A stretch of DNA of 64,000 bases, taken from Nafulsella turpanensis ZLM-10. GTDB lineage: Bacteria > Bacteroidota > Bacteroidia > Cytophagales > Cyclobacteriaceae. Position numbers and translations under genes: made by a program. The stretch covers positions 1-64,000 of the forward strand of contig NZ_ANNU01000024.1 in NCBI RefSeq assembly GCF_000346615.1, read 5' to 3'. The notes under the pieces were generated by a model. That model was given only the letters and a program-made list of their open reading frames with translations. It had not been told where the DNA came from and did not search any database. This document shows, piece after piece, positions 18,330 through 26,284 of this stretch. Numbering within the stretch: position 1 is the first letter of the stretch; each line of letters begins with the position of its first letter.

Positions 18330-18827
18330 CTACTTCCGCTCCAGTATTACAAAAGCATAATCGTGGGGGTTCTTTTCGTCCGCTTTAAACTCTTCCCGCT
18401 GGGTTTCCTTCCATTGAGAGGCATCCAGTTCCGGGAAAAAAGTATCACCCTCAAACTCCTCTTTAATTTCTGTCAGGTAAATGCGGTCGACCAGGTTATT
18501 TTTAAAGGCCTGCCGATAAATTTCGCCCCCGCCTAAAATAAAAGCTTCCTTCTGCTTCTGGTCTTCTGCAAGCCGGAGCGCACTTTCCAGGCTGTGGACG
18601 ACCATGGCGCCTTCAACAACATAGTCGGGATTGCGGGTTATGATGATGTTGAGCCGGTTCGGAAGTGGTTTGCCTATCGCTTCATAGCTCTTTCTTCCCA
18701 TTAGTACATAATGGCCGGTGGTGGTATCCTTAAAAAACTTGAGGTCGTTTGGCATGTGCCAGATAAGGCTATTGTCCTTGCCGATAACGCCATTACTGGC
18801 ACGGGCTACGATAATTGATCGGATCAT
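18330..18827 (-). CDS. folA: Dihydrofolate reductase
   Basis: NADPH-dependent reduction of dihydrofolate to tetrahydrofolate; 165 residues, normal length. The substrate site motif NGVIGKDNSLIWHMPNDLKFF carries the catalytic Asp. GRKSYEAIGKPLPNRLNIIITR and FILGGGEIYRQAF (cofactor site) are typical. Its start overlaps the stop of fmt by 4 nt (ATGA), so it is the second gene of an fmt-folA operon. The pairing makes sense because formylation of initiator tRNA uses a folate cofactor. Confidence 0.96.
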   Translation of the reverse strand: MIRSIIVARASNGVIGKDNSLIWHMPNDLKFFKDTTTGHYVLMGRKSYEAIGKPLPNRLNIIITRNPDYVVEGAMVVHSLESALRLAEDQKQKEAFILGGGEIYRQAFKNNLVDRIYLTEIKEEFEGDTFFPELDASQWKETQREEFKADEKNPHDYAFVILERK

Positions 18828-19744
18828 AATTGGTTTCCTCTTAAAAAGTCGGCTACAGGCATACGCTTTTTGCCTTGCAGCTGTATTTCGTCTAAATAAA
18901 TTAACTCATCTTTTCCTTTTACGGCAATAAAGGATTTATTGTCTGTTACTACTTCGCCGGCTTCCTTTTCGGTTCCTTTATCGCCCTTCAGGCTTGTGGC
19001 AAAAACCTTGCAATGCTGACCATTCAGTTCCATCCAGGCAGCCGGGTAAGGGCTCAGCCCCCGGATAAAATTTTGAATTTCCGCACCAGGCTTCTGCCAA
19101 TCAATCTGGCAGGTCTCTTTAAAAATTTTGGGGGCATGCGTGGCAGCAGTGTCGGCCTGCGGCTTTGGATGGTAATCGTCCTGCTCAATGGCCTGCACAG
19201 TTTTAAGCACCAGCTTTGCTCCTTTGTGCATGAGGCGCTCATAGAGGCTGCCGGCAGTATCATCTGGCAGAATTGGCTCTTTCTCCTGGAAGAGGATATG
19301 GCCTGTATCTATTTCGTGCTGCAGAAAAAAAGTGGTGATGCCGGTTTCCTTCTCCCCCTTAATAATAGCCCAGTTGATAGGGGCAGCGCCCCGGTATTTT
19401 GGCAGGAGGGAAGCATGCAGGTTAAAAGTGCCAATTTCAGGCATGGACCAGACTGCTTCCGGCAGCATACGGAAGGCGACTACAATCTGGAGGTTGGCCT
19501 CTAAAGCTTTTAGCTCAGCCTGGAAGTCAGGCGATTTTAAATTAGTGGGCTGAAGTACCGGGAGATTCTGGGAAACCGCATATTCCTTTACGGGCGAGGG
19601 AATGACCTTTTGTCCGCGACCCTTGGGCCTGTCAGGGGCTGTAACCACCGCCACCACCTTGTAGTCGTTTTCCACGAGAATTTGGAGGCTCGGAACGGCA
19701 AAATCAGGGGTGCCCATAAAAATGATGCGAAGGTCTTTTTTCAT
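18824..19744 (-). CDS. fmt: Methionyl-tRNA formyltransferase
   Basis: Transfers a formyl group from 10-formyl-THF to Met-tRNA(fMet) for translation initiation; 306 residues. The N-terminal domain has FMGTPDFAVPSL and the folate-site motif FNLHASLLPKYRGAAPINWAI with catalytic Asn and His, then ETGITTFFLQHEIDTG with the catalytic Asp. The C-terminal tRNA-binding OB domain starts near residue 205 (QIDWQKPGAEIQNFIRGLSPYP). It overlaps folA downstream by 4 nt. A peptide deformylase gene is not adjacent. Confidence 0.96.
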   Translation of the reverse strand: MKKDLRIIFMGTPDFAVPSLQILVENDYKVVAVVTAPDRPKGRGQKVIPSPVKEYAVSQNLPVLQPTNLKSPDFQAELKALEANLQIVVAFRMLPEAVWSMPEIGTFNLHASLLPKYRGAAPINWAIIKGEKETGITTFFLQHEIDTGHILFQEKEPILPDDTAGSLYERLMHKGAKLVLKTVQAIEQDDYHPKPQADTAATHAPKIFKETCQIDWQKPGAEIQNFIRGLSPYPAAWMELNGQHCKVFATSLKGDKGTEKEAGEVVTDNKSFIAVKGKDELIYLDEIQLQGKKRMPVADFLRGNQL

Positions 19745-19805
19745 TCAGTCAGGTGTTTTTTGTAAAACTACAGATTTTCTGTTTTGTCAGGCAAACCAAA
19801 GCATG

Positions 19806-21029
19806 TTACTCCAGGGGGTAGAGTGCATATTTCTTCCGGAGCAGCTTATAATCTTCCAGTTCAGGAGCCCAGCTCTCCCGTATTTCCTCCTCTGTTGCCC
19901 CTGCTATGATTTGTTTCTTCAGTTCATCTGTACCTGCCAACAGGTTAAAGAATGGAATGAAAAAATCGTCTTTGGGCTCATAGGTTTTGTAAAAGTCGAT
20001 AAGGTAGGCTAATTCGAGCTGATTTGGGGCTGCCGCTTCGCGCAGGTCAATGCCATAGCAGGTTTGGTTTTCGTGCTTTGGGCTTTTAGCGCCAGGAGTG
20101 CTGACAGGCGTAAAAGTAAAACTGCCAAAGCGCTCTGCCGGGTAGCCGGCTACCTGAAAAGGAAAGGAAGTGCCCCGACCCACACTCACAGGGGTGCCTT
20201 CGAAAAAGCAAAGACTGGGGTAGAGCATAATGGCCTGCTGGTTGGGCAGGTTAGGCGAGGGTTTAACCGGAAGTGTATAGGGGGTGGAATGGGTGTAGTT
20301 GTCCATCGGCACCACTTCCAGCGCTACTTTTTTACCCCCGGCCAGCCAGCCTTCTTCATTGATCATTTGTGCTAATTCGCCAACGGTAAGGCCATGGATC
20401 ACCGGAATAGGGTGCATGCCCACGAAAGAGCGGAATGCGGGTTCCAGAACAGGCCCGTCTACATAATGACCATGCGGGTTAGGCCGGTCCAGGACGATAA
20501 ACTTTTTATCATTTTCGGCACTGGCTTCCATGGCATAATGCATGCTGCTGATATAGGTGTAAAAGCGGGCGCCTACATCCTGAATATCAAAGAGAAGAAC
20601 ATCGATGTTTTTCAGCTGCTCGGCGGTTGGCTTTTTATTGCTTCCATAAAGCGAAACAATGGGCAGGCCCGTTTGCGCATCGGTCCCACTGTTCACTTTT
20701 TCGCCTGCGTCGGCCGTACCCCTGAAACCATGTTCAGGCGTAAAAATGGTCGTAACGTTTACTCCTTTCGACAGCAGGAAGTCGAGCAGGTGTACATACT
20801 CTCCTTCCTGTGGCAGCAGGGAGGTGTGGTTAATGAGGAGGCCTACTCTTTTTCCTTCCAGTGCAGGCAGGTAGCGATCGGTGCGGGTAGCACCTAACAC
20901 AAGGGGCGCATCTTTTACTGGCTGGAGCGCTGTTTGCTCCTGAGCGGTTTTAGCTTTGTTGCGAGAAGGTTGGGCACAGGCAAGCAAACTAAAACTGCAT
21001 AATATGAGTAAGAGGTATGGATGCTTCAT
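19806..21029 (-). CDS. DUF1343 / NamZ-type exo-beta-N-acetylmuramidase lipoprotein
   Basis: A 407-residue lipoprotein. The frame opens at 21050, but the ATG at 21029 gives a clean signal (MKHPYLLLILCSFSLLAC) with a lipobox ending at Cys18. Family motifs are VGLLINHTSLL, TIFTPEHGFRG, LLFDIQDVGARFYTYISSM, VLDRPNPHG and VIHGLTVGELA. DUF1343 members such as B. subtilis and Tannerella NamZ remove terminal MurNAc from peptidoglycan fragments (family GH171). The role inferred here is cell-wall recycling in the envelope. No murQ, nagZ or MurNAc transporter gene is adjacent. Confidence 0.88.
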   Translation of the reverse strand: MKHPYLLLILCSFSLLACAQPSRNKAKTAQEQTALQPVKDAPLVLGATRTDRYLPALEGKRVGLLINHTSLLPQEGEYVHLLDFLLSKGVNVTTIFTPEHGFRGTADAGEKVNSGTDAQTGLPIVSLYGSNKKPTAEQLKNIDVLLFDIQDVGARFYTYISSMHYAMEASAENDKKFIVLDRPNPHGHYVDGPVLEPAFRSFVGMHPIPVIHGLTVGELAQMINEEGWLAGGKKVALEVVPMDNYTHSTPYTLPVKPSPNLPNQQAIMLYPSLCFFEGTPVSVGRGTSFPFQVAGYPAERFGSFTFTPVSTPGAKSPKHENQTCYGIDLREAAAPNQLELAYLIDFYKTYEPKDDFFIPFFNLLAGTDELKKQIIAGATEEEIRESWAPELEDYKLLRKKYALYPLE

Positions 21030-21121
21030 GAAGAATTTTATAATTTGCAAAACATTTTTTCCAGGCAGGGAGTAGCCTTAGCTGCAAAGATGCTATTTTT
21101 CAGGCAATCCGGAAATAGCAA

Positions 21122-22369
21122 ATGCCGCAGGCTGTTTTAAAACGAGCAACATTGAATCTATCGTATTTTATATCTTCGAGAATAAATAAAAGTAAGGTAA
21201 GCTCCTTCTCATCAGTAATTTATAAAATTGCTATTGCCAGTATAGGTTTGGGCCTGGCGGTAATGCTTATTTCTTTTCTAATCCTTCGTGGCTTTCAGGA
21301 GAATATCAGGAACAGGGTGGTAAGCTTTGGAGGTCACCTGCAGGTAACCCGTTATACGGCCAGTAATTTATTTGGAGAGAACCCCCTGTCTTCCGGGCAG
21401 GCTTTTGCGCTTGAGCAGGAAGAATATCCTTTTATTGAGCATGTACAGGCCTTCGCCTATAAGCCCGGCTTGCTCAAGACAGAAGAAGAAGTGCAGGGGG
21501 TGGTGATAAAAGGGGTTGGCCCGGATTTTCGTGAGGAATACTTCATTGAGAATATGGTAGAAGGGGAAATTCCCCAGTATACCGATACGGCCGTATCGAC
21601 CGAAGTGGTGGTGAGCCAGAAAATAGCCGACCAGCTAAGGCTAGAGTTGGGCGATGAAGTATTGATGTACTTCGTGCAAAACCCTCCGCGTTTTCGGCCT
21701 TTGCAAATTAAAGGAATATACAGCACCGGCATGGAAGATTTTGATGCCTCCATTATTTTAGGTGATTTGAACCTGATTCGGCAACTTAATAGCTGGCCCG
21801 ATACTTTGGTGGGAGGCTACGAAGTGTTTGTAAAGGATTTCGACCAGCTGGATGCGGCACAGGAAGCGCTCTATGAAGCGACTGATTACAATTACTTCGT
21901 TGAAAAAATTACGGATAAAAACATCCAGATATTTGAGTGGCTGGGGCTGCTGGATCGTAATGTGGTTATTTTCCTGACCATTATCCTGTTCGTGGCCTTT
22001 TTCAATATCATTTCAATTCTGCTGATATTGATAATGGAGCGAACCAGTATGATTGGTACCCTTATGGCTTTAGGCGCTCAAAACAGCCTGTTGCGCCGTA
22101 TCTTTTTATATAACGGTATGCTGATGGTGGCAAGGGGTATTATGTGGGGGAATATCATAGGGCTTGGCCTGGCGGCCATACAATATTACTTCCACCTGAT
22201 ACCGCTCGATAAGCAGAACTACTACATGGACTATGTGCCGATACAATGGAATTGGTCGCTGATTATTCTGCTGAACGTGTTGGTGCTGATTTTAGGCTTA
22301 TTAATGATGCTGGTCCCTACTATGGTAATCTCCCGTATCCGGCCAATTAAAGCCATTAAGTTTTCCTAG
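21122..22369 (+). CDS. ABC transporter permease of the LolC/LolE (FtsX-like) family
   Basis: A 415-residue inner-membrane permease with the LolC/E architecture. One N-terminal transmembrane helix is present (about 38-60, IASIGLGLAVMLISFLILRGF). A large periplasmic MacB-type domain follows (about 65-270), then three C-terminal helices (about 278-300, 320-350, 375-405), ending in PTMVISRIRPIKAIKFS, the usual FtsX-family tail. By homology it extracts lipoproteins for release to the outer membrane together with an ATPase (LolD). No lolD is adjacent, as is common in Bacteroidetes. It diverges from the NamZ gene across 92 nt. Confidence 0.88.
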   Translation: MPQAVLKRATLNLSYFISSRINKSKVSSFSSVIYKIAIASIGLGLAVMLISFLILRGFQENIRNRVVSFGGHLQVTRYTASNLFGENPLSSGQAFALEQEEYPFIEHVQAFAYKPGLLKTEEEVQGVVIKGVGPDFREEYFIENMVEGEIPQYTDTAVSTEVVVSQKIADQLRLELGDEVLMYFVQNPPRFRPLQIKGIYSTGMEDFDASIILGDLNLIRQLNSWPDTLVGGYEVFVKDFDQLDAAQEALYEATDYNYFVEKITDKNIQIFEWLGLLDRNVVIFLTIILFVAFFNIISILLILIMERTSMIGTLMALGAQNSLLRRIFLYNGMLMVARGIMWGNIIGLGLAAIQYYFHLIPLDKQNYYMDYVPIQWNWSLIILLNVLVLILGLLMMLVPTMVISRIRPIKAIKFS

Positions 22370-22476
22370 TAGAAGGGTTCTGTCCAAGAGGTGAAAGGCT
22401 GAGAAGGAGAAAAAGCTGCTTCTGCTATACCAAAACCAAGTAGCCTGTTTTGCAGAGGAACTCCTGCTTCATTTCG

Positions 22477-23256
22477 TTAAGCTGGTATACTTTTATTTTT
22501 GTCCTTTCCCTTAATTTTCTTTTGCTCAGGCTGGTATTTCCTGAAGAAGGACTTCAGCTTCATCTGAATGACGCCGATCACCGCTTCCCGGAAAATATGC
22601 CGGGACATTTTAGATTCTCCCTTATCGCGTTCGGTAAAAATAATGGGTACCTCTTTAATCCGGAATCCCCACTTCCAGGTTGTAAACTTCATCTCTATCT
22701 GAAAGGCGTATCCTACAAAGCGAATCTTGTCCAGGTTAATAGATTCCAGCACCTTTCGGCGGTAGCACTTAAAGCCAGCGGTGCTGTCGTGTATGGGAAG
22801 GCCGGTAATAAAGCGAACATAATGAGAGGCAAAGTAAGACATCAGTACCCGCGACATCGGCCAGTTAACCACGTTTACTCCTTTTACATAGCGGGAGCCA
22901 ATCGCCAGGTCATAGCCTTCTGAAGCGCAGGCATCATGGAGCCTGATGAGGTCCATCGGGTTGTGAGAGAAGTCGGCATCCATTTCAAATATATACTCGA
23001 ACTGGTGTTCAATGGCATATTTGAAGCCAAGAATGTAGGCGGTGCCCAAACCCAGTTTTCCGGAGCGTTCCAGCAGGTGTAGCCTGGTTCCAAATTCAGC
23101 CTGTAGCTCCTGCACTTTAGCAGCTGTTCCGTCTGGTGAGTTGTCATCAATAATGAGCACATCGAAGGCGCGCGGAAGAGTAAAGATCCTTCGGATGAGC
23201 GCCTCAATGTTTTCAATCTCGTTATAGGTCGGTATAATTACAATACAATTACTCAC
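22477..23256 (-). CDS. Polyprenol-phosphate mannosyltransferase-like glycosyltransferase (GT2, Dpm1 type)
   Basis: A 259-residue GT-A enzyme. It starts with GTG at 23256 (MSNCIVIIPTYNEIENIEALI); no ATG is nearby. The nucleotide-sugar motifs are IIDDNSPDGT (Asp37/Asp38) and EMDADFSHNP (the DxD). GSRYVKGVNVVNWPMSR and DSTAGFKCYRRKVLESI are typical of dolichyl/polyprenol-phosphate mannose synthases. There is no C-terminal membrane domain, so it is a peripheral type I/III enzyme. It likely makes polyprenyl-phospho-mannose, donor for periplasmic glycosylation such as the O-glycosylation known in Bacteroidetes; glucose as the sugar cannot be excluded. Confidence 0.88.
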   Translation of the reverse strand: MSNCIVIIPTYNEIENIEALIRRIFTLPRAFDVLIIDDNSPDGTAAKVQELQAEFGTRLHLLERSGKLGLGTAYILGFKYAIEHQFEYIFEMDADFSHNPMDLIRLHDACASEGYDLAIGSRYVKGVNVVNWPMSRVLMSYFASHYVRFITGLPIHDSTAGFKCYRRKVLESINLDKIRFVGYAFQIEMKFTTWKWGFRIKEVPIIFTERDKGESKMSRHIFREAVIGVIQMKLKSFFRKYQPEQKKIKGKDKNKSIPA

Positions 23257-23278
23257 TTCGGTTTTGCTTAGGAAAATT

Positions 23279-23286
23279 CAAAAATA
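23279..23286 (-). promoter_or_regulatory. -7 promoter box for the Dpm1-like gene
   Basis: The minus strand reads TATTTTTG, a perfect TAnnTTTG, 22 nt before the GTG start. Confidence 0.5.
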
Positions 23287-23592
23287 GTAAAAACCTTTAG
23301 TTTTTTAGAATGCAGGAGTCCATGTCTTTTCCCATGATAACACCAATGAGTGGTAAATAATTGAATTACAATGAATTGAGGGTGTTGGTAAATATTGCTT
23401 TTCCCTGGCAAACAAAGAAAAATGGCAGTCACGTAACAGCCGACCGTGCAGAAACACTACTTTATCTCTGAGTCCTGAATTCTTTTAAACTGCCTCCTCC
23501 AGCTCCCCTGCAGGGTATAAAGGCAGAACAGAGGATTTTCAAAAGAGAAAATCAGGAAGCCATTGAACTATTAAAACATCAGGGGCATAAAA

Positions 23593-23614
23593 AAGGCCGG
23601 TTTGTACCAGCCTT
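23593..23614 (-). terminator. Terminator of the arginine decarboxylase gene
   Basis: Nine-bp stem (23593-23601 / 23606-23614) with one wobble on the minus strand. The A-run at 23589-23594 gives the T-tract. Confidence 0.88.
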
Positions 23615-23654
23615 CATTTTAATCACTTTTTAGCTCTTAATACTTCTTACGGCC

Positions 23655-25043
23655 CTAGTAGCCCAGTACCTTCATCATGCTTTCGCTATCCTGCTCAGCG
23701 GCAAAAAGCTCCGACTGGATATTGCCATTTTCATCACGTTGAATAATCACGTGCTTAGGGGCAGGGATGAGGCAGTGCTGAATGCCGCCATAGCCACCAA
23801 GCGACTCCTGGTAGGCTCCTGTATGGAACATGCCCATGTACAGCGTTTCTCCCTCCTCTATTTTAGGTAGGTACACCTCCGAGGTATGAGCCTCTGAATT
23901 ATAGAAATCGTGGCTGTCGCAGGTAAGCCCGCCAAGGTTTACCTTATGGAAGTTGTTGTTCCAGTGGTTGACGGACATCATCAGGAATTTCTGATTCAGT
24001 CCCCATACATCGGGCAATTGTGTAATAAAGGAGCCGTCGATCATATACCAGAGCTCTTTATCGTTCTGAAGCTTTTTACCAATAACTGAGTAAATAGTGG
24101 CGCCGCTTTCGCCTACCGTGTAGCTGCCAAATTCGGTAATGATATTGGGTTCGGGTACATCGTTCTCGCGGCACATTTCCTTAATGTTGAATACAATCTG
24201 GTCGATCATGTATTCATAATTGTACTCGAAGTGCAGCGAAAGCTTAATTGGAAAGCCTCCGCCGATATCGATGGTATCCAGCTCAGGGCAAATTTTCTTC
24301 AGGTCGCAGTACATCTGCACAAACTTGCTCAGCTCACTCCAGTAATACACGGTGTCTTTTATTCCGGTATTAATAAAGTAGTGCAGCATTTTAAGCCTGG
24401 CTTTTTCGCTCTTGCTGATAACGTTTTTATAGTAATCGATAATATCGTTATAGCGGATACCCAGGCGGGAGGTATAGAAGTCGAAGTTTGGCTCTTCATC
24501 CGAGGCTACCCGCATTCCTACATTAAATTCTCCCTTTACATGCTGCTCGTAATAATCGAGTTCTGTGAGGTGGTCGAGTATAGGCGTACAGTTATTAAAG
24601 CCCTCATTTATAAAGTCGGTGATATACCTACTATATTGCTCTCTTTTATAGCCATTACAAACAATTAATGTATCTTTGCTTATCTTTCCGCGCTCATACA
24701 GCTTTTTGATAATGGGCATATCAAAAGTTGAAGAGGTCTCCAGATGGATGTCATTTTTTAGAGCCTCTTCCAGTACAAAGCTGAAGTGCGAGGATTTCGT
24801 ACAGTAGCAATAAGTATAGTTACCTTTATAGTCATGCTTTTCAAAAGCCTTCGAAAAAAGCTTCTTCGCTTGCTGAATATTCTTACTGATTTTGGGTAGG
24901 TACGTGATCTTTAGCGGTGTTCCATACTCTTTGATGATATCCATCAAAGGCACACCATTAAAAATCAACTCGTTATTTTCTACTTTAAATTCTTCGGTAG
25001 GAAAATAAAAGGTCTGATGAATCAGATCGGCGTAACTTCTCAT
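23655..25043 (-). CDS. PLP-dependent arginine decarboxylase (short, alanine-racemase fold)
   Basis: A 462-residue fold-type III PLP decarboxylase. The Schiff-base lysine is in YTYCYCTKSSHFSFVLEEA near residue 85. The phosphate-binding glycines are in DIGGGFPIKL, and the catalytic Cys-Asp pair near the C-terminus is in GLTCDSHDFYNSEAH. It is much shorter than the about 630-residue biosynthetic SpeA of E. coli. This short form is usually annotated as arginine decarboxylase in Cytophagales. Arginine as substrate is supported by the divergent ureohydrolase gene 63 nt away. Another basic amino acid (lysine, ornithine, or a polyamine precursor) cannot be excluded from sequence alone. Confidence 0.82.
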   Translation of the reverse strand: MRSYADLIHQTFYFPTEEFKVENNELIFNGVPLMDIIKEYGTPLKITYLPKISKNIQQAKKLFSKAFEKHDYKGNYTYCYCTKSSHFSFVLEEALKNDIHLETSSTFDMPIIKKLYERGKISKDTLIVCNGYKREQYSRYITDFINEGFNNCTPILDHLTELDYYEQHVKGEFNVGMRVASDEEPNFDFYTSRLGIRYNDIIDYYKNVISKSEKARLKMLHYFINTGIKDTVYYWSELSKFVQMYCDLKKICPELDTIDIGGGFPIKLSLHFEYNYEYMIDQIVFNIKEMCRENDVPEPNIITEFGSYTVGESGATIYSVIGKKLQNDKELWYMIDGSFITQLPDVWGLNQKFLMMSVNHWNNNFHKVNLGGLTCDSHDFYNSEAHTSEVYLPKIEEGETLYMGMFHTGAYQESLGGYGGIQHCLIPAPKHVIIQRDENGNIQSELFAAEQDSESMMKVLGY

Positions 25044-25094
25044 TCTAAGGATTTAGGTTGTATAGGTTAAGCTGCAAAATTTGGTTAAAATAAT

Positions 25095-25102
25095 AATCTT
25101 TG
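25095..25102 (+). promoter_or_regulatory. -7 box for the ureohydrolase gene
   Basis: AATCTTTG matches TAnnTTTG at 5 of 6 fixed positions, with a TTTG at 25080-25083 upstream. It ends only 4 nt before the ATG, predicting a leaderless or nearly leaderless mRNA. Confidence 0.4.
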
Positions 25103-25106
25103 CAAA

Positions 25107-26075
25107 ATGGAAAAGTTAAAATTAGTCGAAGTAAGTTCGGAACTGGCTGCCGGAACCCGCGGAGCAAGCTTAGGCGTAGGTGCAATTAAAACGGCTTCAC
25201 TTAATAAAGGTTCAGATTTCTTTCGTAAATACAAAACAACTGCTGTCCCCACTATTAACGAATCACTCTTCCTGGATATTGAAAATCCGTATGCCAAACA
25301 TATTCATGAAGTGCGGATTATGCTGGAGCGGACCTGCGAGACAATCAGCGACACCATAAATAAAGGCTTTGTTCCTGTAGTGCTCGCCGGCGACCATTCT
25401 ACGGCTGCCGGTACCATCTGCGGAATAAAGAATGCCAACCCGGATAAGCGCATTGGAGTAATTTGGATCGATGCTCATGCCGATTTTCATACTCCCTATA
25501 CCTCGCCATCCGGAAATATGCATGGCTTTTCGCTGGCCATTGCCGCGGCTATCGATAACCTGGAATGCAGGGTCAATAACCCGAAAGAGTCGACCCTGCA
25601 GGAGTGGGAGGAGATAAAAAAAATAGGAGTGGATGGCCCTAAAATTAAACCGGAAGATGTGGTATTTATTGGTGTTCGTAGTACAGAAGAGCCGGAGCGC
25701 TGTTTAATGGAAAACCATGGTATCCGCAATTTTACAGTTAGCGAAGTGCGTGAAAAAGGCGTAAAAGCTATTGCAGAAGAAGCACTTTCCCGCCTGGCCG
25801 ATTGCGACCTGGTGTATGTTTCCTTTGATGTGGACAGCATGGACCCCGACGCAATTAGCGAAGGAACAGGTACTCCCGTGCCAAATGGTTTATATGAAGA
25901 TGAGGCCAAGGAATTGAACCGACTCCTTGTGCAGCACCCAAAAGTATGCGCATGGGAAATTGTGGAGGTAAACCCTACCCTCGACGAACACAATGCCATG
26001 GCCGAAACTGCCTTCGAAATTATTGAATCGACCGTTAAGGCTCTCGAAAATCGTTCGGCAGAGGTTAAAATTTAA
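25107..26075 (+). CDS. Ureohydrolase: arginase (or agmatinase) family
   Basis: A 322-residue binuclear manganese enzyme that releases urea from arginine or agmatine. The metal-site motifs are all present: VLAGDHSTAAGT, IDAHADFHTP and SFDVDSMDPDAISEGTGTP, plus the late EIVEVNP. The SGNMHG stretch after the second motif resembles the arginase substrate loop more than agmatinases. Context points the other way: the divergent neighbour is an arginine decarboxylase, whose product agmatine would be the substrate of an agmatinase leading to putrescine. The family is certain, the exact substrate is not. A terminator follows at 26103. Confidence 0.85.
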   Translation: MEKLKLVEVSSELAAGTRGASLGVGAIKTASLNKGSDFFRKYKTTAVPTINESLFLDIENPYAKHIHEVRIMLERTCETISDTINKGFVPVVLAGDHSTAAGTICGIKNANPDKRIGVIWIDAHADFHTPYTSPSGNMHGFSLAIAAAIDNLECRVNNPKESTLQEWEEIKKIGVDGPKIKPEDVVFIGVRSTEEPERCLMENHGIRNFTVSEVREKGVKAIAEEALSRLADCDLVYVSFDVDSMDPDAISEGTGTPVPNGLYEDEAKELNRLLVQHPKVCAWEIVEVNPTLDEHNAMAETAFEIIESTVKALENRSAEVKI

Positions 26076-26102
26076 CTTAGCCATAAATAAAACAAAAAGA
26101 GG

Positions 26103-26148
26103 GTGGCATTCCGGGGATATATCTGACGGAGTGTCACTTTCCTTTTTT
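26103..26148 (+). terminator. Terminator of the ureohydrolase gene
   Basis: An 11-bp stem (26103-26113 / 26127-26137) containing two G-U wobbles, 13-nt loop, and a following pyrimidine/T tract to 26148. Confidence 0.8.
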
Positions 26149-26155
26149 ATCTTTG
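26148..26155 (+). promoter_or_regulatory. -7 promoter box upstream of argS
   Basis: TATCTTTG, a perfect TAnnTTTG, begins where the T-tract of the preceding terminator ends. It lies 130 nt before the argS start, implying a 5' leader of about 120 nt. Confidence 0.45.
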
Positions 26156-26284
26156 TCCGGATTGGGCTGCTTTTTTTTGCAGAAATGAGATAAATGGCCG
26201 AACCCGAACTACTACTTTAGATAAAAGGCAGGCTGAAGAAAAGGCCTTACTCAGGACTATTGACTAAAGACTACTATTAAGCTG

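Larger units (their letters stand above)
23257..23654. other. Gene-free gap between the Dpm1-like and arginine decarboxylase genes
   Basis: About 400 nt. It contains the -7 box for the Dpm1-like gene (23279-23286) and the decarboxylase terminator (23593-23614). The centre (23290-23590) has no frame, repeat or strong hairpin that I can support. Confidence 0.6.
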
